The notes beneath the pieces are model-generated. The model was not told the DNA's origin. It was given only the letters and a program-made list of their open reading frames with translations, and searched no databases. This document shows positions 7,997 through 15,167 of a stretch of DNA of 64,000 nucleotides, piece after piece; the stretch's first letter is position 1; the number at the start of each line of letters is the position of its first letter. Origin of the DNA: a virus; IMG/VR virus record IMGVR_UViG_3300043172_000799, positions 28,944-92,943 of that record; one strand, written 5' to 3'. A program made the translations under genes and the position numbers.

Positions 7997-8164
7997 ATGA
8001 ATGATGTTAGAATGAACATAGCCAACGAAATTGACTTACTGACTAAAAAAGCTGAAAAAGAAAATGATCTGCATATGAAGACACTTATTAGAAAACAGAT
8101 TAAAACATTATTTACTGCGCTTATGGAACTAAACAAAATTCAGGATGAAATAATCAATATTTAA
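7997..8164 (+). CDS. Small helical protein
   Basis: A 55-residue charged helical protein. I start it at the ATG preceded by AAAGGATGAAATT; an in-frame ATG at 7955 has no ribosome site. Function unknown. The 190 bases before it (7805-7996) hold only A/T-rich sequence and a weak TTGACA. Confidence 0.55.
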   Translation: MNDVRMNIANEIDLLTKKAEKENDLHMKTLIRKQIKTLFTALMELNKIQDEIINI

Positions 8165-8184
8165 ATAATCAGCTTATAGAATAA

Positions 8185-8206
8185 AGCAATATAATCAAAT
8201 ATTGCT
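8185..8206 (+). promoter_or_regulatory. Hairpin between two small genes
   Basis: AGCAATAT and ATATTGCT form an 8-bp stem around AATCAA. It may be a weak terminator or leader structure. Confidence 0.35.
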
Positions 8207-8237
8207 GTATTTCATTAAACTTATTATAGGGGGAATG

Positions 8238-8417
8238 ATGAAACGAAAAATAAAGAATCCAACAAAAAAGCAGATATTATCCAGAATTTGGTTAGATTCT
8301 GATGGTTACTGGTATAAGGCTGAAAATAAATCTAGATGTTCATGGCCTGCTTATTATATTGACGGCAGGCATGTATCTTGTAAATGGTTTAATAGTAGAT
8401 TTTCAAAGAAAGGATAA
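8238..8417 (+). CDS. Small basic protein
   Basis: A 59-residue basic protein (MKRKIKNPTKKQILSRIWLD) with Trp-rich strands (YWYKAENKSRCSW, CKWFNSRF). Overlapping ATG codons occur at 8235 and 8238; the second has better spacing from AGGGGGA. The basic, aromatic make-up suggests nucleic-acid binding, which is inference. Confidence 0.55.
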   Translation: MKRKIKNPTKKQILSRIWLDSDGYWYKAENKSRCSWPAYYIDGRHVSCKWFNSRFSKKG

Positions 8418-8422
8418 AAATT

Positions 8423-8653
8423 ATGATTAATGTAGTAGAAAAGTATGTAACTAATGATAATACTTATTTTGACACAGAAGCAGAAGCAGAAGCATATATT
8501 GTTGATAGAGCCTGCTCAGAACTAAATGAGAAATTCAAAAAAATGGAAACCTATGATTTAAAACATAGGGACCTATGTACTATAATTAGTGGTTTATATG
8601 GAAGTTATGAGAGGTTAGTAGAAACAAGGGATTTTTTAATTAAACTTTTGTGA
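8423..8653 (+). CDS. Hypothetical early protein
   Basis: A 76-residue protein beginning MINVVEKYVTNDNTYFDTEAEAEAYIVDRA. This is a pattern common in small phage proteins, in which a short strand is followed by a 'DTEAEAE' helix. Function unknown. It is the last gene before the long gene-free region; AAAGGAT lies upstream, inside the end of the previous gene. Confidence 0.65.
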   Translation: MINVVEKYVTNDNTYFDTEAEAEAYIVDRACSELNEKFKKMETYDLKHRDLCTIISGLYGSYERLVETRDFLIKLL

Positions 8654-9540
8654 TATTGTAGAGAACGTAAATGGATTATACACAATACTGGATAAGATGT
8701 TATCAGCATACCCACCATATAGCCTATACATTATTGTATAGGCTTTCCTATCTGCATACATTACACAGAATCAACGCAATACAATAATGGTATTAAATAT
8801 CCAATACACATAGAAGATACACCACAGCTATTCTACAGAGCAATTAACACACATATACAGATATACTTATAGTAACATATATTCTTTATCGTATTTATAC
8901 GATAGATTATTATGTATTTTAGTTATTACATAATATGTGCACACATATGCACATAACATTAGTCCTATCATTTATATTACAGTAGTATACAGCTACTGTA
9001 ACAGTTATACAGTATAGCTATAGTAAATTATATAATGTTTGTCTCTCCTGAATAAGATTGAATAAAAGATAAAATGAATAGCTGAAATAGTTAATTGCTT
9101 GTAGTATAGCAAGTTAAAAGAATACAGCGCAGACAACAGACATTAATCCTATAGTTTACATAGGTAAAGAATGACTTCAAAAGCAATTGATTGATCAATA
9201 TTTATTTTTTATTTCAGCTTACATGTATACTGTACAACACACAGCATAGTACAACACACATTATTATATGTAAAATGAATTGATTAGAATAAATAATCGC
9301 TTGCTTTATACACTGCTTATACTAGTTTGATTGACGTAAGATAGGCAAGGCTAAGTTAGGGTGCCCATTCCTAAGTTAGTTGCCCCTAACTAACTTCCTT
9401 GATATCAGACACGGGCAATTTTGTAAAAAATCACACCATTTTCATAGAATTCGCCCTTAGTTACATTTAAACCCCTAAGAAGGCACCCCCCATTTTTCCA
9501 CAGCAAATAAGTTGTTCTCTGAATTTTTTCTAGAAAAGTC
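8654..9540. other. Gene-free hairpin-rich region, candidate origin
   Basis: About 890 bases with no credible gene on either strand. Contents: a terminator (8721-8744); TATCGTA/TACGATA arms (8887-8904); a TATGTGC/GCACATA pair near 8934-8955; ACAGTAG/CTACTGT (8979-8999); two direct copies of TACAACACACA near 9233-9260; and an AAGTTAGTT/AACTAACTT hairpin near 9373-9396. Many small palindromes and TATAC/ACATA words in A/T-rich DNA resemble a replication origin or a regulatory centre. This is inference, as no initiator gene is nearby. Confidence 0.4.
8721..8744 (+). terminator. Intrinsic terminator after the first early block
   Basis: AGCCTATACA and TGTATAGGCT form a perfect 10-bp stem with a 4-base loop, followed by TTCC. 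It lies 68 bases after the stop at 8653. Confidence 0.7.
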
Positions 9541-9569
9541 TTGACAAAACTCTCCTATAGGGTTAGAAT
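9541..9569 (+). promoter_or_regulatory. Promoter of the second early block
   Basis: TTGACA, 17 bp, TAGAAT, 28 bases before the first gene of the 9.6-11.9 kb cluster. Confidence 0.8.
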
Positions 9570-9596
9570 AGGTAATAAAACAAATTTGGAGGATAT

Positions 9597-9821
9597 ATGT
9601 TATTAGAAATTAGTAAGATGAGCATCGACCAGCTAAAGGCAGAAATACTTAACATTGAGGAAATGCCCTGCTCTGAAAGTTATTGTAGGTTTAATGATTG
9701 TGGGATGTGTATGCAAAAATACTGTACAATAGATTATGACTCCCAACAAGAAGCATGGGATAGATGTGAAGAACTGGAAGAAGAATTAAAAAGGAGGAAC
9801 AACAGTGAAAATGCGAGTTAA
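9597..9821 (+). CDS. Small Cys-rich protein
   Basis: A 74-residue protein with a cluster of six cysteines in the middle (CSESYCRFNDCGMCMQKYC), then an acidic helix. The cysteine cluster could bind zinc. GGAGGA precedes the ATG. A related cysteine pattern (CVNLSCFSGFCPFDKTDLC) occurs in the next gene, so both may share a fold. Function unknown. Confidence 0.7.
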   Translation: MLLEISKMSIDQLKAEILNIEEMPCSESYCRFNDCGMCMQKYCTIDYDSQQEAWDRCEELEEELKRRNNSENAS

Positions 9822-10455
9822 AAAAGATTTAATGAAAATGGCTAAGAATGCCAGACATGGGACAGTTAATGCCGACATGGTAAAGCTAGAAGGGAGGATC
9901 ATAGAGGTGGAAGAATATTCACATCCTATATATGATTACAGGGGGGGTGGTTGGAGCTGGAAAAAAGAATGGCTAGAATCCTATGATTTCTCACATATCA
10001 GCACTGATACGTTGGTAAGGGAAAGACAGGATAATCTAATGGGTATAACCTGTGTAAACCTATCTTGCTTCAGTGGATTCTGTCCTTTTGATAAAACAGA
10101 TTTGTGTGACACTTCGACAGAAGCAGATGAAGAAAGAATCAAGCTTGTTAAAGAAGAATTAGAAAGGAGAGAAACAATGGAATGGAAGCCAGTAAGAGGT
10201 GAAAGGGTACTAATAGGAGATTCGGAAAATGACATTAAAGAAGAAGCTATATTTTTAGCTAAAATTGAAGGCGCAAAGTATCCAGTAATAGTTGTTGATG
10301 GTTACTATGAGGAAGAGTTTGAAAATGGAGAGGAGTTTGATATTGATATGTTCAAATGTATAAAACAAATTCCTAAGAAAACAGAGCTTACATTGCAGGA
10401 GATAGCTGATAAGTTCGGAATGGCAGTATCAGATATAAGGATTAAAGATGCCTAA
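9805..10455 (+). CDS. Hypothetical protein with Cys cluster and C-terminal helix-turn-helix-like segment
   Basis: A 216-residue protein starting with GTG, chosen because AAGGAGG lies 7 bases upstream (an ATG two codons in would be too far). Residues about 90-103 carry four Cys in the same spacing style as the previous gene. The C-terminus (LTLQEIADKFGMAVSDIRI) reads like a helix-turn-helix. It overlaps the previous gene by 17 bases. Role unknown; DNA binding is possible. Confidence 0.65.
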   Translation: MKMRVKKDLMKMAKNARHGTVNADMVKLEGRIIEVEEYSHPIYDYRGGGWSWKKEWLESYDFSHISTDTLVRERQDNLMGITCVNLSCFSGFCPFDKTDLCDTSTEADEERIKLVKEELERRETMEWKPVRGERVLIGDSENDIKEEAIFLAKIEGAKYPVIVVDGYYEEEFENGEEFDIDMFKCIKQIPKKTELTLQEIADKFGMAVSDIRIKDA

Positions 10456-10612
10456 TATAAAATGTTTAGATAATGATTGCCAGAATTGCAATTCTTATTT
10501 CAGTAGGCATGGGTGGTTTGATCATCCCAAATATAAATGTAGAGTTATTGAATTTACTTGTGTCTACAATGGAACCAGCACATTCAATGAAAATTGGGAA
10601 AAATTGGAATGA
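10448..10612 (+). CDS. Small Cys-rich protein
   Basis: A 54-residue protein with five Cys (CLDNDCQNC at the N-terminus and two later), overlapping the upstream stop by 8 bases. It resembles other small phage zinc-binding proteins. Function unknown. Confidence 0.55.
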   Translation: MPNIKCLDNDCQNCNSYFSRHGWFDHPKYKCRVIEFTCVYNGTSTFNENWEKLE

Positions 10613-10652
10613 TTTAACAAATAATATTCATGTATTAAGGTGGTAGTGATAA

Positions 10653-10847
10653 ATGATGAAACTAAAAAAGAAGCCAAATATATCGTATATAACAATACAG
10701 ATAACAGAAAATAAGGACGGAAGTAGTACCTTTAATATCCATGAACTAATTCCTAAAAAAGCATTGACTTCATTGACTTCATTAACTAAAGTTCTTAATG
10801 CTAAAATAAGTGATTCGTTGAGAAAAGTAGGAGCAGAGGAGGAATAG
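10653..10847 (+). CDS. Hypothetical small protein
   Basis: A 64-residue basic protein. AAGGTGG lies upstream; two adjacent ATG codons (10653, 10656) are both possible. It has an internal short repeat, LTSLTSLTK. Function unknown. Confidence 0.55.
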   Translation: MMKLKKKPNISYITIQITENKDGSSTFNIHELIPKKALTSLTSLTKVLNAKISDSLRKVGAEEE

Positions 10848-10849
10848 TT

Positions 10850-11182
10850 TTGGGTATAGGTTTAATAAAGATAAAAGACAAGTATTTTGAGTGGTCTACT
10901 ATTGTAGATGCTCCAGTAACACTTTCTATGTCTCTCAGAGAGTTGAAAGCTTACACTAAATCAGAATATGGCAAATCAGGAATGAATGAACTAGAGGAAA
11001 GAATACACCGTTGTGAAATGTACGGGACATCATTTATGGGTGGTGGGAATGTTGAAGATATAGTTTCTAGAAATAGAGCAGGATTTGAAGAGGCATGCCT
11101 TACTATGGATGAAATCTATAATATCTATCGGAATAAAAAGAATTATAACCGTGTTTTTAAGGACAAGAAAAATGGAAAATGA
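10850..11182 (+). CDS. Conserved phage protein (EWSTIVDAPVT family), TTG start
   Basis: A 110-residue protein starting with TTG after GGAGGAA. The text YFEWSTIVDAPVT, then EYGKSGMNELEERI, then NRAGFEEACLTMDEI matches a phage family I recognise from several siphophages, always as a small unknown protein in early regions. Function is unknown. The 3' end overlaps the next gene by 11 bases. Confidence 0.75.
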   Translation: MGIGLIKIKDKYFEWSTIVDAPVTLSMSLRELKAYTKSEYGKSGMNELEERIHRCEMYGTSFMGGGNVEDIVSRNRAGFEEACLTMDEIYNIYRNKKNYNRVFKDKKNGK

Positions 11183-11366
11183 AGAGAAATTCTTTTGTTG
11201 GGGTTGTGGTAAGGTAGAAATCCCTGAGCCTGTATCTTGCTGTTCTGGTCATGAATGTGGTTGTATGGGTCAACCTATTGATCCTCCTTTCTGTTCTGAT
11301 GAATGTCAAAGAGAATGGAGTAGTAACCGGAAAAGCGTAACAATTCCATTTGAGGAATTAAATTAA
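11172..11366 (+). CDS. Small zinc-finger protein
   Basis: A 64-residue protein with seven Cys and one His: CWGC, then CCSGHECGC, then CSDEC. This is enough for one or two zinc sites. I start it at the ATG inside the end of the previous gene (MENEEKFFCWGCG), since upstream in-frame starts lie within that gene. Function unknown. Confidence 0.65.
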   Translation: MENEEKFFCWGCGKVEIPEPVSCCSGHECGCMGQPIDPPFCSDECQREWSSNRKSVTIPFEELN

Positions 11367-11379
11367 GGGAGATGAAAAT

Positions 11380-11574
11380 ATGGTAAACCATTTTATTGAG
11401 AATGTCATGATAAGAGATTGCATCATAAACATGTTGTCAAGTCCCCCGTATCCTTTTGATCAATATGAAATCGACGACTTAGAAGAAGTTTTAAAAAAAT
11501 ATGAAAATGTTGTTGATGAAAGTATTAAAATGGCTGGAGCTATGGATATTTTAATTAAAGGGGAGAACCCCTAA
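11380..11574 (+). CDS. Hypothetical small protein
   Basis: A 64-residue helical protein with a SSPPYPFDQYEIDDLEEVL segment. GGGAGATG lies 6 bases before the ATG. No family recognised. Confidence 0.6.
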   Translation: MVNHFIENVMIRDCIINMLSSPPYPFDQYEIDDLEEVLKKYENVVDESIKMAGAMDILIKGENP

Positions 11575-11594
11575 TTGGGAGGCAGAGGAGGGGG

Positions 11595-11882
11595 GTGATA
11601 ATAGCAATTGATTATGATGGAACAATTACAGCAGATCTTGGAATGTTTATCCAGATCATAAACCTTATGAAAGAATCTGGCCATACACCAATAGTGGTGA
11701 CGATGAAACATAAGCATGAAGAGGACAGTGTTTTAAATAATATGGTTTCTAAATTAGGGAACGACACTTCAGTTTATTACACCGGCAGAAAAGCAAAGAA
11801 AGACTTCATGCTTAATTTAGGAATTAAAGTTGATATCTGGATAGATGATAATCCTCATTGGATACTAGAGGATTCTAAATAA
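11595..11882 (+). CDS. Small HAD-like phosphatase domain protein, GTG start
   Basis: A 95-residue protein with two HAD superfamily signatures: DYDGTIT near the N-terminus (catalytic Asp pair) and DIWIDDNP near the C-terminus (metal-binding acidic pair), with a conserved Lys (GRKAKKDFM) between. It is a minimal capless HAD, as found in many phages, possibly a nucleotide or polynucleotide phosphatase. The GTG start follows GAGGAGGGG. It closes the operon before the terminator at 11887. Confidence 0.75.
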   Translation: MIIAIDYDGTITADLGMFIQIINLMKESGHTPIVVTMKHKHEEDSVLNNMVSKLGNDTSVYYTGRKAKKDFMLNLGIKVDIWIDDNPHWILEDSK

Positions 11883-11886
11883 AACA

Positions 11887-11912
11887 AAACCCTATATAGA
11901 TATAGGGTTTTT
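11887..11912 (+). terminator. Intrinsic terminator
   Basis: AAACCCTATA and TATAGGGTTT form a 10-bp stem with a 4-base loop and a T run, right after the HAD gene. It separates the rightward operon from the converging leftward one. Confidence 0.9.
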
Positions 11913-12004
11913 CTTACTTCACTTCTTTGGATTAAGCCATGTCAATATTATATTACTGATATACTGTGATATCCTGTACTCTACCCATGAAGGTGATCGT
12001 TTTT

Positions 12005-12229
12005 TCACTTTCTCTCCCATTCATCCCGAATATTCCATGAAAACATATATTTACACACTTCTGAATGTCTACAATCCTGAATATTTGCTAGACCTGTATA
12101 ATGCACATTTTTGCAATTACCGCAACATCGAGAATCAATTATCTGTTGTTCTAGTTCTTTGATGCGGGATTGCTGCGCGTGGTTTATATTGTATTGGTCT
12201 TTAAATCCTACAAGCTGGTATTTCAGCAC
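12005..12229 (-). CDS. Small coiled-coil Cys-rich protein
   Basis: A 74-residue protein: an N-terminal coiled coil (QQSRIKELEQQI) followed by a four-Cys, His-containing segment (CCGNCKNVHYTGL...CRHSEVC), likely a zinc site. The GTG start is 9 bases after AGGAAG and follows the end of the upstream gene. It is the last gene of the leftward operon. Function unknown. Confidence 0.6.
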   Translation of the reverse strand: MLKYQLVGFKDQYNINHAQQSRIKELEQQIIDSRCCGNCKNVHYTGLANIQDCRHSEVCKYMFSWNIRDEWERK

Positions 12230-12253
12230 TCCAATCTCTTCCTGTGCTTTCTT

Positions 12254-12772
12254 TCAGGCGGTGGTGTAGCCTGATTCATATGCAAATCCTATATCTGAAG
12301 AAAAACTATGCCTTAAGAATAATTGTGGTTCTTTTTTAAAAGCCTCTCTTATCTCATCACTGGTAGACTGCTTTTTGTCATCAATGTCATCTGGATGACT
12401 ATTACTGTCATTGTAGAATGATCCTCCCGGCTCTTTGCTTTCAAAATTCAATTGCTGATTATTTGTTCTGCACATATCCTGCATTGCTTCTAATTCTGGT
12501 GATGGCTCTTCACCCGTCCCGTTGCAGTTGAGACATCTTACTTTATTTAGGGTTACACCATAAAGCCATCCGTTACCCCTGCATGTTTTACACTTCATTC
12601 TGATCTCTTGTACAGATCGAGGATTAATTGCCTGTTTCGTTCTATATTTTATATTGTATGGTTGTTTATCTCTATCTCTCTTTTCTTTTTCAGCATCCTC
12701 TCTACTCTCATAAAATCCATTGTGCTCTATAACTCCATCATTGTTTAAACATGTAAGTTCATATATTATCAT
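12254..12772 (-). CDS. Protein with DnaJ-type CxxCxGxG zinc finger
   Basis: A 172-residue protein. The N-terminal 50 residues (MIIYELTCLNNDGVIEHNGF, then a Glu/Lys helix) resemble small phage proteins. Residues about 60-85 hold CKTCRGNGW and CLNCNGTGEE, two CxxCxGxG half-sites as in the DnaJ zinc finger. The C-terminus is acidic and polar. Role unknown; such fingers often mediate protein binding. Confidence 0.7.
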   Translation of the reverse strand: MIIYELTCLNNDGVIEHNGFYESREDAEKEKRDRDKQPYNIKYRTKQAINPRSVQEIRMKCKTCRGNGWLYGVTLNKVRCLNCNGTGEEPSPELEAMQDMCRTNNQQLNFESKEPGGSFYNDSNSHPDDIDDKKQSTSDEIREAFKKEPQLFLRHSFSSDIGFAYESGYTTA

Positions 12773-12776
12773 CTCT

Positions 12777-13022
12777 TCACTCCCCTATCTCGTCGTATGT
12801 TACACCGGTTATTTCTGATAATAATTCTCTGTGTAAATATTTATCTTCCTGTGATAAGAAAACATGGCACTTATCTAATATTTCTTTATATCCCTTAACC
12901 ACCTTCCTGAGATTGTTGGTTTGTTTTGTTATCTTGCCGGGTTCGTACATTCTAATCATAGATTTGTGGTCTACCTTGTATTCAACATCCGGCACCAACT
13001 CTCCCAATCTTTCTTCTATCAT
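12777..13022 (-). CDS. Hypothetical protein
   Basis: An 81-residue protein, part of the leftward operon; its first codon overlaps the stop of the upstream gene (13019-13270) by 4 bases. No family recognised. Mixed helical composition with a basic middle (KITKQTNNLRKVVKGYKEIL). Confidence 0.6.
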   Translation of the reverse strand: MIEERLGELVPDVEYKVDHKSMIRMYEPGKITKQTNNLRKVVKGYKEILDKCHVFLSQEDKYLHRELLSEITGVTYDEIGE

Positions 13023-13270
13023 TCCACCGCCTCCCCAATTATCTTATTTATCTTATCAGCAACAAAACTAGCCAATGGATTTTGTGCCCAACCCATGCCC
13101 GTCCATGTTCTATGTCTATTTATTATCGACTGGATAGCATGTAGGGCACTTATTGCTTTATCCCTCTGTTTCTCTGTTTCACGCACCTTCACCTCTTTAC
13201 ATACTAATACTTGATTCATACCTTCATTAGTATAAAGTGTTTCTAAATCATATGCCTTGCATTTACTCAT
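13019..13270 (-). CDS. Hypothetical protein
   Basis: An 83-residue helical protein. The segment KVRETEKQRDKAISALHAIQ resembles helical regions of other small phage proteins that precede a W-G-x-x-P loop. The ribosome site lies inside the upstream 50-residue gene. Function unknown. Confidence 0.6.
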   Translation of the reverse strand: MSKCKAYDLETLYTNEGMNQVLVCKEVKVRETEKQRDKAISALHAIQSIINRHRTWTGMGWAQNPLASFVADKINKIIGEAVE

Positions 13271-13273
13271 AAT

Positions 13274-13426
13274 CTAACACCTTTCATCTTCTAATATTTG
13301 TACTCTTTCTTCAAGTTCTTCAATAGTGTTAACAGCTTTAGCTAAAATTACAGTCATTAGCTCCAAAGCTTCTGTCTGTTTCAAAGATGATTCTTTTAAT
13401 ACTTCTAATTTCCCATCTGTATCCAT
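13274..13426 (-). CDS. Small coiled-coil protein
   Basis: A 50-residue protein found by direct reading. It is nearly all helix, ending in a heptad stretch (VNTIEELEERVQILEDERC). GGAGG lies 8 bases before the ATG. It is the first gene of the leftward operon, just behind the promoter at 13448-13475. Confidence 0.65.
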   Translation of the reverse strand: MDTDGKLEVLKESSLKQTEALELMTVILAKAVNTIEELEERVQILEDERC

Positions 13427-13447
13427 TTATTTTCCTCCATATCTTAT

Positions 13448-13475
13448 ATTATACACATTTTACTAATTTTGTCAA
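13448..13475 (-). promoter_or_regulatory. Leftward promoter of the 12.0-13.4 kb operon
   Basis: On the minus strand: TTGACA (13475-13470), 16 bp, TATAAT (13453-13448). It lies 22 bases before the start of the 50-residue gene. Confidence 0.8.
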
Positions 13476-13484
13476 GTATTTCTC

Positions 13485-13511
13485 TTGACAATCTCTGCAA
13501 TATGGTATACT
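13485..13511 (+). promoter_or_regulatory. Divergent rightward promoter
   Basis: TTGACA, 15 bp, TATACT with TGG before the -10 box. Its -35 box lies 9 bp from the leftward -35 box, so the two promoters are back to back and may compete or share a regulator. Confidence 0.55.
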
Positions 13512-13550
13512 ATCTATTTTATCAAGTGAATAGGGGAGAATAAAGAATAT

Positions 13551-13633
13551 TGCATTGGATGTAGATACAAAGGTAATCACAGGCAGCCTGTGATTATTGT
13601 ACTGATGGGAACAAGAAAGATAAATTGTCTTGA
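13551..13633 (+). pseudogene. Frameshifted small zinc-finger gene
   Basis: One frame reads CIGCRYKGNHRQP; one base earlier, the next frame reads CDYCTDGNKKDKLS and then stops. Joined, they give a small Cys-rich phage protein pattern (CxGCxYxGNHxQPCDYC) I recognise. One base is missing at 13587-13589, and no normal start codon is in frame upstream. A perfect hairpin, TAATCACAGG and CCTGTGATTA (13574-13596), spans the break. It is either a decayed gene or a sequencing error. Confidence 0.5.
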
Positions 13634-13658
13634 CAAATTCTCATTTATATTGTATACT
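13630..13658 (+). promoter_or_regulatory. Promoter of the 13.7-16.2 kb cluster
   Basis: TTGACA, 17 bp, TATACT; the next gene starts 19 bases downstream after AGGAGG. Confidence 0.8.
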
Positions 13659-13676
13659 TATTAGATAGGAGGATTT

Positions 13677-14033
13677 ATGGCAACACAAGGAATGATTGTA
13701 ATTAAAGAGGATGGGAAAGTTAAGTTTAAAATCATTGCAGGAGATAATGGTTTTAATATACATAATATTCCTAGAGCAGAATTGATAACTGATTCCCCTA
13801 CGGAATTATATACTGTAGCTCAGAGACATAATGTAGGATGTGCAGATTGTTTAATAGTTTCTTATTTAGGGGATAGTAATGAAGTACGTCATTTCCATCT
13901 TGATATGAATCTAGATCATGAAAGTAATCCTTGGTATTGGGATCAATTTTTTAATCCCGATTTTAATCCACGTTGGAAAAATGGTGGTGTAGATCATTTA
14001 AGAACCATAAATGTATCTGAGGAGGATGTATGA
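13677..14033 (+). CDS. Conserved phage protein of unknown function
   Basis: A 118-residue protein starting MATQGMIVIKEDGKVKFKIIAG. Phage early regions often carry proteins with this opening (a strand-turn-strand, then 'AGxNG'), but no role is known to me. It also contains GCADCLIVSYLGD. AGGAGG lies 6 bases upstream. First gene of the cluster behind promoter 13630. Confidence 0.7.
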   Translation: MATQGMIVIKEDGKVKFKIIAGDNGFNIHNIPRAELITDSPTELYTVAQRHNVGCADCLIVSYLGDSNEVRHFHLDMNLDHESNPWYWDQFFNPDFNPRWKNGGVDHLRTINVSEEDV

Positions 14034-14125
14034 GTGCAGTATTAATTATTATTTCTATAGTTATGGCTTTTGCCGGAGTAGAAGGATGGGGTTGGTTCTT
14101 ATTTGTAGCAGTTTTAATAGACTAG
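14030..14125 (+). CDS. Single-span membrane peptide
   Basis: A 31-residue peptide that is almost entirely one hydrophobic segment. Its ATG overlaps the upstream stop (ATGA) and GGAGG lies just before. Small membrane peptides like this are common in phage early regions. Function unknown. Confidence 0.5.
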   Translation: MSAVLIIISIVMAFAGVEGWGWFLFVAVLID

Positions 14126-14134
14126 GGGGGAATA

Positions 14135-14584
14135 TTGACATTCATTAGGTTTGGAGGGCTGTCTCTGGTCAATCAAAAAGAAAGATATAAACTGGACTCA
14201 TATCACGCCCCTCCTGCCAGAAAGGGACTATACTGTTTTCATCCAGAATTTGTAGTTCCATTCCTATATTATTGGAAGAAGGATGGAAGAAAGGATTTAG
14301 ATTCTAATAAGCGTGTATTCAAATACAATGGATATATCTGGACACATATTTATTTCCCTAAGTTAGAAGCAAAAGGATATTATTTTGACCATAATAAAGA
14401 ATGGCATTTGACACATACACGTTATTTGGAGAAAATATTTTCTAAAGAGATTGCTTCTATGAATAAATGTTTATTAGGAGACAAATATATGGGCAAATCC
14501 CTTCTTAAAGAAAATCTAAGTAGATATGCTTGGAGATGGAGTAGTAAAGATCATATGGAATTATTTATTAGTGATAAGGTATAA
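14135..14584 (+). CDS. Conserved phage protein (HAPPARKG family), TTG start
   Basis: A 149-residue basic, aromatic protein starting with TTG after AGGGGGG. The pattern MTFIRFGG, then YHAPPARKGLYCF, is shared by a family of phage early proteins I recognise by sequence but not function. The rest is rich in Tyr, Trp and Lys (WTHIYFPKLEAKGYYFDH). Its neighbours are also small early proteins. Confidence 0.7.
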   Translation: MTFIRFGGLSLVNQKERYKLDSYHAPPARKGLYCFHPEFVVPFLYYWKKDGRKDLDSNKRVFKYNGYIWTHIYFPKLEAKGYYFDHNKEWHLTHTRYLEKIFSKEIASMNKCLLGDKYMGKSLLKENLSRYAWRWSSKDHMELFISDKV

Positions 14585-14595
14585 AAGGAGAAAAG

Positions 14596-14850
14596 ATGTT
14601 TAAGAAAGACAAAAAAATTAAAGAGTTAGAGAACAGAATACAGGGTATGAGTGAGATAATCACTGACTTTGAGCGAAGTATATTTAAGGTAGAGGTGTAT
14701 GAAGATTGCTCTTTGATCACAAATAAAGCTCTCTATGGAAGATCTGCTGTTGAAATCGAGGTGATAGAGACTAAAAATTTTATTATAGACGGAGCTTTCG
14801 ACGGAAAGAAAGTATCTTTCAAATTGAAGCATCCTAGAACACGCCGATAG
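14596..14850 (+). CDS. Hypothetical small protein
   Basis: An 84-residue protein: an N-terminal coiled coil (KIKELENRIQGMSEII) followed by a beta-rich half. AAAGGAG precedes the ATG. Function unknown. Confidence 0.6.
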   Translation: MFKKDKKIKELENRIQGMSEIITDFERSIFKVEVYEDCSLITNKALYGRSAVEIEVIETKNFIIDGAFDGKKVSFKLKHPRTRR

Positions 14851-14860
14851 GAGGATATAT

Positions 14861-14977
14861 TTGTTAAACAAAATTTGGAAAAAATGCAAGCATATATTTA
14901 CTACACTATTACAGCACCGTCCTATTCCACAGCGATATGATATGCATAATATCACAGAATGGGATAGTCTCAAATGA
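14861..14977 (+). CDS. Small phage protein, TTG start
   Basis: A 38-residue basic peptide starting with TTG after AGGAGG. Its ending (QRYDMHNITEWDSLK) matches a C-terminal pattern I know from short phage proteins, in which a basic N-terminus is followed by R-x-D-x-HNI. Its stop overlaps the start of the next gene (ATGA). Confidence 0.55.
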   Translation: MLNKIWKKCKHIFTTLLQHRPIPQRYDMHNITEWDSLK

Positions 14978-15165
14978 ATATAGTGTTTGTAGTGCAATAT
15001 AGGGAACATGCATATCTGTATATTGATCAAGTATATTGTGTCACGGAGACAGAGGAAGATGCCATCATAGCCTGTGAGATATTGAATGGGCTGGATGAGG
15101 TAGCTACTTCTGGCTATGAGAAGGTTGATTATGTAACATATGGAGATTTTGTGGAAAAGGATTAA
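14974..15165 (+). CDS. Hypothetical small protein
   Basis: A 63-residue acidic protein coupled to the previous gene by a 4-base overlap. The pattern (strand, 'YCVTETEEDAIIACEILNGL' helix, strand) fits a small alpha/beta fold. Function unknown. Confidence 0.6.
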   Translation: MNIVFVVQYREHAYLYIDQVYCVTETEEDAIIACEILNGLDEVATSGYEKVDYVTYGDFVEKD

Positions 15166-15167
15166 GT

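Noticed and set aside
8674-8800. A small open frame starting near 8674
   Set aside because: Weak ribosome site, runs through a perfect terminator hairpin, and unusual composition.
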